In this document: positions 21,594 to 28,137 of the stretch, piece after piece
How the letters are laid out: the number at the start of each line of letters is the position of its first letter
Position numbering within the stretch: position 1 is the first letter of the stretch
Assembly: GCA_903877945.1 (NCBI GenBank)
Contig: CAIRFY010000467.1
Coordinates: 1 to 28,202 of the forward strand
Reading direction: 5' to 3'
From: an uncultured Oscillochloris sp.
GTDB lineage: Bacteria; Chloroflexota; Chloroflexia; Chloroflexales; Chloroflexaceae
DNA length: 28,202 bases
The notes under the pieces: model-generated
The model's input: the letters and a program-made list of their open reading frames with translations, nothing else
Databases searched by the model: none
What the model was told of the DNA's origin: nothing
Made by a program: the position numbers and the translations under genes

Positions 21594-22553
21594 ATGAGTA
21601 TTGCGTGGATCTTTCCGGGCCAGGGTTCGCAGGTCGTTGGCATGGGCCACGACATCTACGAGCACTTCCCTGTCGCTCGTGCCATTTTTGATCAGGCTGA
21701 TGATCTCCTGAACATGCCGCTGAGCAGCCTGTGCTTCAAGGGGCCAGAGGTCGATCTGATCGCGACCGAGAACGCGCAGCCGGCGCTGCTGACCGTGAGT
21801 ACGGCCCTGACGCACGTGCTGGCAGATCTCGGCGGGGCGGGGTTGGCCCGCCCGCAGGCGGTGGCCGGTCACAGCCTCGGCGAGTACTCGGCGCTCGTTG
21901 CCGGAGGTGCCCTCGACTTCCCCACCGCTTTGCGGCTGGTACGACGGCGCGGCGAACTGATGGCCGAGGCCCACGAGGGGAGCATGGCTGCCGTCATCGG
22001 TCTGGCCCAGGAGGTTCTGGAAGAGATCTGTCAGAGTGTTAGCGCAACGCTTCAGGCCGAGGGGAGCGCGGCATCAAGCACTGTGGTCGTGGCGAACTAC
22101 AATGCCCCCGATCAGTTGGTGATCAGTGGAAACGCGCTGGCCGTGGAGCGGGCCTCGCTGCACGCCAAGGAGCGCGGGGCCAAACGGGTGCTGCCGCTCA
22201 AAGTGAGCGCCGCCTTTCACTCGCCGCTGATGAACCAGGCTGCTGAGGGTATGGCCCGCGAGATGGAACGCGCCGATGTGCGCGACCTGAACGTGCCACT
22301 GATCGCAAATGTGACCGCCCAGGATCTGCGGGGGGCCGACGATGTGCGGCGCGAGGCGGTGGCGCAGGTGGTGGCACCCGTGCGCTGGATCGCCTCGGTT
22401 CAGGCAATGGTGGCGCTAGGATGTACGACCTTTGTGGAGATCGGGCCGGGCAAGGTGCTGAGCGGCCTTATTCGACGGATCGCACCTCAGGCACGAACGG
22501 TGACGATTAGTACAGCGGCGGATGTGCGCGCATTCGTAGCAGAGAGCATCTGA
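21594..22553 (+). CDS. fabD: Malonyl-CoA:ACP transacylase
   Basis: 319 residues. GQGSQ at 9-13, nucleophile Ser94 in GHSLGE, malonyl-binding Arg119 and catalytic His209 in AAFHSPLM are all in place, as is the C-terminal EIGPGKVL. It loads malonyl groups onto acyl carrier protein. The stop TGA shares its A with the ATG of the first fabG (TGATG). No acpP gene is found in the window although it is often next to these genes. Confidence 0.96.
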   Translation: MSIAWIFPGQGSQVVGMGHDIYEHFPVARAIFDQADDLLNMPLSSLCFKGPEVDLIATENAQPALLTVSTALTHVLADLGGAGLARPQAVAGHSLGEYSALVAGGALDFPTALRLVRRRGELMAEAHEGSMAAVIGLAQEVLEEICQSVSATLQAEGSAASSTVVVANYNAPDQLVISGNALAVERASLHAKERGAKRVLPLKVSAAFHSPLMNQAAEGMAREMERADVRDLNVPLIANVTAQDLRGADDVRREAVAQVVAPVRWIASVQAMVALGCTTFVEIGPGKVLSGLIRRIAPQARTVTISTAADVRAFVAESI

Positions 22554-23299
22554 TGTTGCTTCATGATCAGGTTGCAATAGTTACTGGTGCATCGCGTGGA
22601 ATCGGTCGCGCGGTGGCCCTCGATCTGGCCCGCCAGGGGGCCAGTGTACTCGTAAACTATCAGCGTAGCGCAACGGCAGCGGAAGAGGTGGTAGCGCAGA
22701 TCCGCGAAGCTGGCGGCGACGCCGTCGCGCATCGCGCCGATGCAAGTGACGAGGCCGATGTCGCGTCTATCTTTGATGTCGCCCACTCACGCTGGGGCCG
22801 CCTCGATATTTTGGTGTGCAACGCGGGGATCAATGTCGATGCCCCGCTGATGCGGCTCAAACCCGAACAGTGGCACCATGTGATCGAGACGAATCTGACC
22901 TCCATGTTCCTCTGCTGTCGTGCGGCGCTGCCAGCGATGCGTAGTCGTCAGTACGGTCGGATCATCACGATGGGCTCGCTGGCTGGCTTGGCCGGAAATG
23001 TTGGACAGACGAACTATGCGGCGACAAAGGCGGGACTGGTGGGCTTCACGCGGGCGCTGGCCCGCGAGGTGGCCACCGAGGGGATTACCGCGAATGTGGT
23101 TGCACCAGGCTATATTGACACGGATATGGCCGAGAGCATCTCGCCAGCGATTCGGGAGTGGGCGCTCAATATCATCGCGATGCACCGCTTCGGCACACCC
23201 GACGAGGTGGCGTCTGCGGTGAGCTTTCTCGCCTCGCCGCGATCATCGTATATCACCGGACATGTGCTGACACTTGATGGCGGATGGGTGATGCCGTAG
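22553..23299 (+). CDS. fabG: 3-oxoacyl-ACP reductase FabG, catalytically complete
   Basis: 248 residues, short-chain dehydrogenase/reductase fold. NADPH-binding TGASRGIG at 11-18, NAG at 90-92, and the complete tetrad Asn114, Ser142, Tyr155 and Lys159 (YAATK). The C-terminal PDEVASAVSFLASPRSSYITGHVL-DGG segment is typical of FabG. It reduces 3-oxoacyl-ACP to (R)-3-hydroxyacyl-ACP in each elongation round. It overlaps fabD by one base and is followed after 10 bases by a paralogue. Confidence 0.95.
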   Translation: MLLHDQVAIVTGASRGIGRAVALDLARQGASVLVNYQRSATAAEEVVAQIREAGGDAVAHRADASDEADVASIFDVAHSRWGRLDILVCNAGINVDAPLMRLKPEQWHHVIETNLTSMFLCCRAALPAMRSRQYGRIITMGSLAGLAGNVGQTNYAATKAGLVGFTRALAREVATEGITANVVAPGYIDTDMAESISPAIREWALNIIAMHRFGTPDEVASAVSFLASPRSSYITGHVLTLDGGWVMP

Positions 23300-23309
23300 G
23301 AGGCACACG

Positions 23310-24059
23310 ATGAATTTCACGGGGCAAGTAGCGATCGTTACAGGTGGATCGCGGGGGATCGGACAGGCTGTGGTGTGTGACTTGGCTCGCCGAGGGGTAC
23401 GCGTGTTGTTCTGTTACCGTGAACGCACACAAGCTGCGGCAGAGACTCTGGCAATGGTTGCTGAGTCCGGTGGCGTGGCGGAGGCCATCCAAGCAGACGT
23501 GACCAATCCAGCAACTGGCCCAGTTCTGGTGAGTGCCGCGCTTGAGCTATGGGGGCAGCTTGACATCCTCGTCAACTGTGCCGGTCGCGTGAGTTATGGC
23601 CCGATCTCGGAGATGAGTACCGAGCGCTGGCGCGATATCCTGGCGACAAACATGACGAGCGTGTATTACACCTGCCGGGCGGCGTTACGACCGATGATGA
23701 AGCGCCGCTATGGGCGGATCGTCAACCTTTCGGCGCTCCACGCTACCGGCGGGTTCCCTGGCCAGGCCGACTACTCAGCCGCCACGGCGGGCGTGCAGGG
23801 CTTCACCCGCTCGCTGGCCCGTGAGGCGGCCGCGTGGTCGATCACGGTAAATTCGGTGGCACCCGGCTTTGTCCAGACCGAGCAGCTTCAGGCGATACCA
23901 GGTGAGGTACGTGCGTGGGGTGAAGAAATCATCGCGCTGCGTCGGGCTGGGCGACCAGAAGAGGTGGCGGCGGCGGTGGTCTTCCTGTCGTCCTCGATGG
24001 CGTCCTACATCACTGGCCACACCCTGGCGGTCGATGGCGGCTGGCGGATGACGGGGTAG
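23310..24059 (+). CDS. FabG-like SDR lacking catalytic Ser and Lys
   Basis: 249 residues, collinear with the preceding FabG without gaps in the active-site region. The cofactor loop TGGSRGIG (11-18), Asn114 and Tyr155 remain, but the catalytic Ser position is Ala142 (NLSALHATGG) and the Lys position is Thr159 (YSAAT, codon ACG). NNAG reads NCAG. The rest, including the PEEVAAAVVFLSSSMASYITGHTLAVDGG end, is well kept and the frame is intact, so it is not a decayed gene. By family knowledge such a protein should have little or no reductase activity; it may serve as a structural partner of the active FabG. GGAGG is upstream. Confidence 0.9.
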   Translation: MNFTGQVAIVTGGSRGIGQAVVCDLARRGVRVLFCYRERTQAAAETLAMVAESGGVAEAIQADVTNPATGPVLVSAALELWGQLDILVNCAGRVSYGPISEMSTERWRDILATNMTSVYYTCRAALRPMMKRRYGRIVNLSALHATGGFPGQADYSAATAGVQGFTRSLAREAAAWSITVNSVAPGFVQTEQLQAIPGEVRAWGEEIIALRRAGRPEEVAAAVVFLSSSMASYITGHTLAVDGGWRMTG

Positions 24060-24081
24060 CGACGGGGGTAGCGCCGCACAC

Positions 24082-24125
24082 GCCAAGAGGGGCCGCAGGC
24101 ACAAATGCCTGCGGCCCCTCTTGGC
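24082..24125 (+). terminator. 20-bp perfect hairpin closing the fab operon
   Basis: A 20-base arm starting GCCAAGAGGGG at 24082-24101 pairs perfectly with 24106-24125 around CAAA. It begins 22 bases after the last fab stop codon and is followed by a short T-rich stretch (ACTTCTTAAGATTTC). Its symmetry would let it act on transcripts from either strand. Confidence 0.8.
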
Positions 24126-24647
24126 ACTTCTTAAGATTTCCCTACCTTACTTTATACGGGTCTTGCTACGTCCGTCCGAAGTCCGTCGTCGTCCATCCGC
24201 CTGAGCGTACAGGGAATCCGTCTTTCGATCGCACAGAGCTCAACGCCCCAAGAGACCAGTCCAACTACGTGCTCTTTCCTGCCAGTCTACTCATCCGTGC
24301 AGACCCTCAGCAGCCCTCCAATCAGCCCAGCTACCGCGTCTCACCTTGCGGTGGTGTGGCGGCAGTTGCTGTGTCAGCTTTTGCTTTCGGGTGTGGCTCC
24401 GACCTCCGCGTAGGATTCTTGTTGTGTTCCTTACGCTGTGAGCTTTGCGTGGGAGGCGGTCATCGTGCTCGCACAGCATCCAATCGCTACATCAGCGATC
24501 CGGCGCTTGTCCGTTAGTCTCCCTGGCGAGGGTGTTCCTGCCATTTCCCCTAACGCACGCCTCTCCCCTACAAATCACTTTACAGTAGAGGTCGGCGCTT
24601 GCTGTCTGACCACACATATTCGACTGTACAGGTTCGCCGGTCGGTTG

Positions 24648-24676
24648 TTGTTCTCTTGAGGCTTCGTGGTTATAGT
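24648..24676 (+). promoter_or_regulatory. Possible promoter for a small RNA
   Basis: TTGTTC at 24648-24653 and TATAGT at 24671-24676 with a 17-base spacer, on the + strand inside the gap. Two mismatches in the -35 and one in the -10. Confidence 0.35.
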
Positions 24677-24682
24677 AGCACT

Positions 24683-24818
24683 ACAACGCCTAAAAATCAA
24701 GAGGTTTATCGCAAGTTAACGATAATGGGGCGAGATTACTGAGCGACTCGGCGATCTACGGCGGCATAGTGCCAGAGATTTGCTGGGTTAGAGTGACCTC
24801 TTGTGTAAAGACTTTTTT
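24683..24818 (+). ncRNA. Candidate structured small RNA or bidirectional terminator
   Basis: CAAGAGGT (24698-24705) and ACCTCTTG (24796-24803) are perfect complements that would close a multibranch fold. Inside are TTATCG/CGATAA (24706-24725, loop CAAGTTAA), AGAT-CTGAG with CTCGG-ATCT, and GGCA-TAG-TGCC. TTTTTT at 24813-24818 follows on the + strand and ATTTTT follows on the - strand, so it could instead be the terminator of the desaturase gene, whose last codons it includes. Size about 135 bases. No known family recognised. Confidence 0.3.
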
Positions 24819-26305
24819 GTATTATCGGCGGCGATGCGCTCGGCAATGGCCTTCCCAGAGAGGAGTACCAGAGGGATGCCGCCGCCGGGGTGCGTGCCGC
24901 CACCGACAAAGTAGAGATCACGCAGGCCGTGTGCGCGCAGGGGCGGGCGCATAAACGCCGAGAAGGGGTTGTTCGAGGAGAGGCCATAGATCGCGCCGCC
25001 CGCAGCGTTGTAGCGACCCTGGATGTCATCCGGGGTCCAGATCTGTTCGTAGACAATGTGTTGGTGCAGGTTGTCCAGCCCCATCCGCTCCAGCTTGGTC
25101 AGCACCAGATCGCGATAGGGCGCTGCTTCCTTTGCCCAGTTAACCCGCTGGCCAAGGGCGGGCGCGTTGACGAGGACGAAGAGGTTCATGTGTCCGGGTG
25201 GGGCGTGCTGCGGATCGTTCAGGCAGGTTGTGGCGACATAAATAGTGGGGTCAACAGCGGGGACAGCTTTCTGGAAGATCGCCTGGAACTCACGGGGGTA
25301 GTCGGCGCTGAAGAAGATGTTATGGTGGGCCAACTGTGGGTAGATACGATCTACGCCCAGGAAGAGCACGTAGCCGCTACAGGAAGGCTCCAGACGGGCG
25401 AGCCGCCGCGCAGTGCGCTCGTGACCAGGGACAAGCGCCCTGTAGGCGTAGCGCGGGTCGGCGTTAATAATCACACGGGCCGCAGGGATGCGTTCGCCAC
25501 ATTCTAGGCGCACCCCACGGGCGCTATCACCATCGAGCAGCACCTCGGCCACGGCAGCGCCCGTGCGTACCTGCACGCCTAGCTCTTGGGCGAGACGTAG
25601 CAGGGCGCGGCCTAGTTCGTACATCCCACCGCGCACATACCAGCCGCCCTCGGCAAACTCGATATAGGCGATCACATTGAAGGTGGCGGGCGAAAGGTAG
25701 GGCGACGATCCGTTGTAGGTGGCGTAGCGGTTGAAGATCTGGCGCAGGTAGGGGCTGTGGAAATAGGCGCGCACGGCTGCATCGACACTGCGGAACGAGT
25801 CGATCTGTGGGCCATCACGCAGCAGCCGGGGGGTAAGGAGTTCGGAGATACCGTCGAAGGGCTTGAGCAGGAAATTGTCGGCGACAGCAGCGTAGATCCG
25901 GGCGCTGTAGGCGAGAAAACGGAAGAGGCCGGGGACATCACGCGGGCTGATGCGCTCGACTTCCTGGATGAGTTGGGGCAAACGCTGCCAAGCGTGAAAG
26001 ATGGTGCCGTCGGGCCACGTATAGCGGCAGATCGGCTCGATCTGGTCGAGGCTGAGGTAATCTTCCATGCGCCGACCGGCGGCGGCGAAGAGGTCGCGGA
26101 GTACCCAGGGCATGGTCAGCAGCGAGGGGCCAGTGTCGAAGGTGTAGCCTTGTTCCCGCACGAGGTTGAGCTTACCACCGACGCGCTGGTTTTTTTCAAG
26201 GAGCAGGACGGAGTGACCGGCGGCGGCGAGGCGGATAGCGGTAGCCAGGCCACCTAGGCCGGCCCCGACGATGATTGTTTGATCATTCACAGAAATCACA
26301 CGCAT
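24788..26305 (-). CDS. crtI: CrtI-family phytoene desaturase-like FAD oxidoreductase
   Basis: 505 residues from ATG 26305. The N-terminal dinucleotide-binding motif IIVGAGLGGLATAIRLAAAG with acidic Glu37 and KNQRVGGK, the GYTFDTGPSLLT segment, and the C-terminal FAD signature DLYFVGGGTHPGGGIPLVLLSGK identify the CrtI/CrtN/CrtD desaturase family. Members introduce double bases of conjugation into carotenoid precursors (phytoene, neurosporene or C30 analogues) at the membrane; which step is done here cannot be told from sequence alone. In-frame TTG 26317, GTG 26299 and GTG 26290 are alternative starts and none has a clear ribosome binding site. Heptamer repeats lie directly upstream. Confidence 0.85.
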   Translation of the reverse strand: MRVISVNDQTIIVGAGLGGLATAIRLAAAGHSVLLLEKNQRVGGKLNLVREQGYTFDTGPSLLTMPWVLRDLFAAAGRRMEDYLSLDQIEPICRYTWPDGTIFHAWQRLPQLIQEVERISPRDVPGLFRFLAYSARIYAAVADNFLLKPFDGISELLTPRLLRDGPQIDSFRSVDAAVRAYFHSPYLRQIFNRYATYNGSSPYLSPATFNVIAYIEFAEGGWYVRGGMYELGRALLRLAQELGVQVRTGAAVAEVLLDGDSARGVRLECGERIPAARVIINADPRYAYRALVPGHERTARRLARLEPSCSGYVLFLGVDRIYPQLAHHNIFFSADYPREFQAIFQKAVPAVDPTIYVATTCLNDPQHAPPGHMNLFVLVNAPALGQRVNWAKEAAPYRDLVLTKLERMGLDNLHQHIVYEQIWTPDDIQGRYNAAGGAIYGLSSNNPFSAFMRPPLRAHGLRDLYFVGGGTHPGGGIPLVLLSGKAIAERIAADNTKKSLHKRSL

Positions 26306-26312
26306 AACGTAG

Positions 26313-26394
26313 GACAAGGTTTCAGGTGCCAGGTTTCAGATTTAGTGCTCGTAGTGGCGGATTCAGCGCCTGTGCGGCTGAAGCCGCTACTACG
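26313..26394 (+). repeat. Composite repeat, copy A: heptamers plus palindrome
   Basis: Heptamers AGGTTTC, AGGTGCC, AGGTTTC, AGATTTA (26317-26344) run into an 18-bp imperfect palindrome: 26350-26367 (CGTAGTGGCGGATTCAGC) with 26377-26394 (GCTGAAGCCGCTACTACG). A second copy starts at 28138 in the same orientation. It lies between the start of the desaturase gene and the end of cpaF. Confidence 0.8.
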
Positions 26395-26426
26395 AACGTC
26401 GCAAACGGTAACGTATCCGCGACGTT
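26395..26426. promoter_or_regulatory. 8-bp inverted repeat upstream of the desaturase gene
   Basis: AACGTCGC (26395-26402) and GCGACGTT (26419-26426), perfect complements 16 bases apart. It is about 90 bases upstream of the desaturase start and directly follows the palindrome. Could be an operator; no known regulator site was recognised. Confidence 0.3.
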
Positions 26427-26429
26427 GTC

Positions 26430-26497
26430 TAGGGGGACGACACACCGGCAGGGTACAGGCCACGAGCAGCCTGCACCCTGCCGATATGTCGCCCCTA
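26430..26497 (-). other. Long two-part hairpin between cpaF and the desaturase gene
   Basis: Inner arms CGGCAGGGTACAGGC (26446-26460) and GCCTGCACCCTGCCG (26469-26483) pair with one mismatch; outer arms TAGGGG-CGACA (26430-26442, 2-base bulge) and TGTCGCCCCTA (26487-26497) extend it. It begins 7 bases after the cpaF stop, so it may end the cpaF transcript. It looks like a dispersed REP-type element. Confidence 0.6.
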
Positions 26498-26503
26498 CAG
26501 GAT

Positions 26504-28006
26504 TTACCAGCCCTTTTTTTGGCCGGGGATCTGCGCGCCGAAGATGCTGGGCGGCAGTTTGAAACCGTGGGCCTCAAGGCGCGGAGTGAAGCGCGGACGC
26601 ACGCCGGAGGGGCGCATCTCGCACTGGATCTTGCCCTCGGGCGTCTTGCCGAGAATTTCGAGCTTGAAGATGTCCTGAAGCACCACCGTCTCGCCCTCCA
26701 TCCCCTGCACCTCGGTGATATACGTCACCTTACGCTGGCCGTCATCGAGGCGGGATTGCTGGACAATCACATCGATAGCAGCAGCGATCTGATCGCGGAT
26801 AACCTTCAGGGGCAGATCCATACCAGCCATCATCGACATCGTTTCCATACGGGCCAGGGCATCGCGGGGAGTATTGGCGTGCAGCGTGGTAAGCGAGCCA
26901 TCGTGGCCGGTATTCATGGCCTGGAGCATATCGAGGGTTTCGCCACCACGGCACTCGCCGATAACCACGCGCTCGGGGCGCATACGCAGGGAGTTTTTTA
27001 CCAAGTCGCGGATGGACACGAGGCCGCTGCCGTCCACCTCAGCGGGCTTGGACTCCAGACGCACCACATGATCCTGGGCGAGTTGGAGTTCGGCGCTATC
27101 TTCGATAGTGACGATACGTTCGTCCTCAGGGATGAAGTTAGAGAGCACATTCAGCAATGTGGTTTTGCCGGAGCCAGTACCACCAGAAACGACGATATTG
27201 AGTCGACTGATCACGCAGGCACGCAGGAACTCGCCCATTTCGGGACTCATCGAGCCAAAGCGGATGAGGTCGTCAATCTTGAGCTTATTCTTTGAGAATT
27301 TACGAATGGTGACCGTAGAGCCATCAATAGCGCAGGGCGGAATAATCGCATTCACACGGGAGCCATCGGGGAGGCGGGCATCAACCATCGGCCATTTACG
27401 GTCAACGCGGCGACCGAGAGGGCGGATGATCCGGTCGATCACCTTCAGCACGTGATCATCACCGGCAAAGCGCACGGGGGTAAGGCGGAGCTTGCCCTTC
27501 TGCTCAACGTAGACCTGGTACGGGCCATTGATCATGATCTCAGAGATCGAATCGTCGTTGAGGAGTTGCTGAATGGGGCCAAAGCCCATCAGTTCATCGC
27601 AGACCATCGTGAACATCTGCTTCACAGCGGCATCGGGGAGGTTGACCCCGGCCTGCTGGTAGGTACGAGCAAACCTCTCCTGGAGAAGTTTCTCGCTCTC
27701 CGCAGATCGCTTCAACTCACTCTGGTTGCCGAGGGACGCCTGGATGCGGTCGACGATCCAGAGGGAAAGTTCAAGCATGCGCTTCGGATCCGTGGCGGGG
27801 GTCGGGTCGTCCACCGCAGATGCGTGGCTTGGGGCGGGCGCAGAGCTACGCGGCTCAGGGGAAGCGACCGCGACCGGCACCTCGGCCATAGGGGGGGGCG
27901 GGGCCGATATCGGAGCGCGTATCGGAGATGGGGCCGGAGTTGGGGCGGCGACTGGCGGAACCTCGGGGGGTTGGCTGGTGCCTCCAAGACGTTTCAGCAG
28001 GGACAT
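26504..28006 (-). CDS. cpaF: CpaF/TadA-type secretion ATPase
   Basis: 500 residues from ATG 28006; GGAGGT lies 9 bases upstream on the - strand, while the frame stays open through the heptamer array to 28129. Residues about 11-75 are Pro/Ala-rich and probably disordered. The ATPase core has the N-terminal domain (FGPIQQLLNDDSISEIMIN), Walker A GGTGSGKTT at 275-283, the Asp box TIEDSAELQL at 300-309, Walker B VVIGECRGGE at 347-356 and the His box TTLHANTPRDAL at 373-384. It should power a Tad-type pilus or related secretion machine from the cytoplasm. The usual partners tadB/tadC are not downstream; a carotenoid gene is. Confidence 0.95.
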   Translation of the reverse strand: MSLLKRLGGTSQPPEVPPVAAPTPAPSPIRAPISAPPPPMAEVPVAVASPEPRSSAPAPSHASAVDDPTPATDPKRMLELSLWIVDRIQASLGNQSELKRSAESEKLLQERFARTYQQAGVNLPDAAVKQMFTMVCDELMGFGPIQQLLNDDSISEIMINGPYQVYVEQKGKLRLTPVRFAGDDHVLKVIDRIIRPLGRRVDRKWPMVDARLPDGSRVNAIIPPCAIDGSTVTIRKFSKNKLKIDDLIRFGSMSPEMGEFLRACVISRLNIVVSGGTGSGKTTLLNVLSNFIPEDERIVTIEDSAELQLAQDHVVRLESKPAEVDGSGLVSIRDLVKNSLRMRPERVVIGECRGGETLDMLQAMNTGHDGSLTTLHANTPRDALARMETMSMMAGMDLPLKVIRDQIAAAIDVIVQQSRLDDGQRKVTYITEVQGMEGETVVLQDIFKLEILGKTPEGKIQCEMRPSGVRPRFTPRLEAHGFKLPPSIFGAQIPGQKKGW

Positions 28007-28025
28007 AGGGGTCGTACCTCCGTGA

Positions 28026-28130
28026 ATGCAAAATGCAAAATGCAAAATGCAAAATGCAAGATGCAAGATGCGAAATGCAAAATGCAAGATGCAAGATGCG
28101 AAATGCAAGATGCAAGATGCAAGATGCAAA
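28026..28130 (-). repeat. TTTGCAT-type tandem heptamer array, 15 units, cpaF leader
   Basis: Fifteen contiguous 7-base units without loss of phase. On the - strand the units read TTTGCAT (6), CTTGCAT (7) and TTCGCAT (2). The array ends 5 bases before the GGAGGT of cpaF. The variants are ordered in a partly repeated pattern, suggesting duplication of blocks of units. Confidence 0.95.
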
Positions 28131-28137
28131 ATACTAA

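Larger units (their letters stand above)
24060..24787 (+). other. 728-base gap between convergent units
   Basis: fabG on the left and the - strand desaturase on the right converge here. The left end holds a terminator hairpin, the right end a possible small structured RNA. The middle, about 24126-24640, is lower in GC than its surroundings and contains only short open frames (82 and 73 codons on +, 62 codons on -) without recognisable motifs or convincing ribosome binding sites. Small hairpins such as ATCGCT/AGCGAT at 24483-24499 occur. No tRNA, tmRNA or RNase P RNA motif was recognised. It may be a decayed gene or an RNA locus. Confidence 0.6.

Noticed and set aside
24269..24517. 82-codon + strand open frame in the large gap, and a 62-codon - strand frame over it
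   Set aside because: No ribosome binding site, no recognisable motif, odd composition; not supported as genes.
24126..24640. tRNA, tmRNA, RNase P RNA or SRP RNA in the gap
   Set aside because: Conserved motifs of these RNAs were looked for on both strands by eye and not found.
24890..25507. 205-codon + strand open frame opposite the desaturase gene
   Set aside because: Antisense shadow of a clearly conserved CrtI-family protein in a GC-rich region.
26279..27295. 338-codon + strand open frame opposite cpaF
   Set aside because: Shadow of the CpaF ATPase, whose Walker motifs are on the - strand; the frame starts in repeat DNA.
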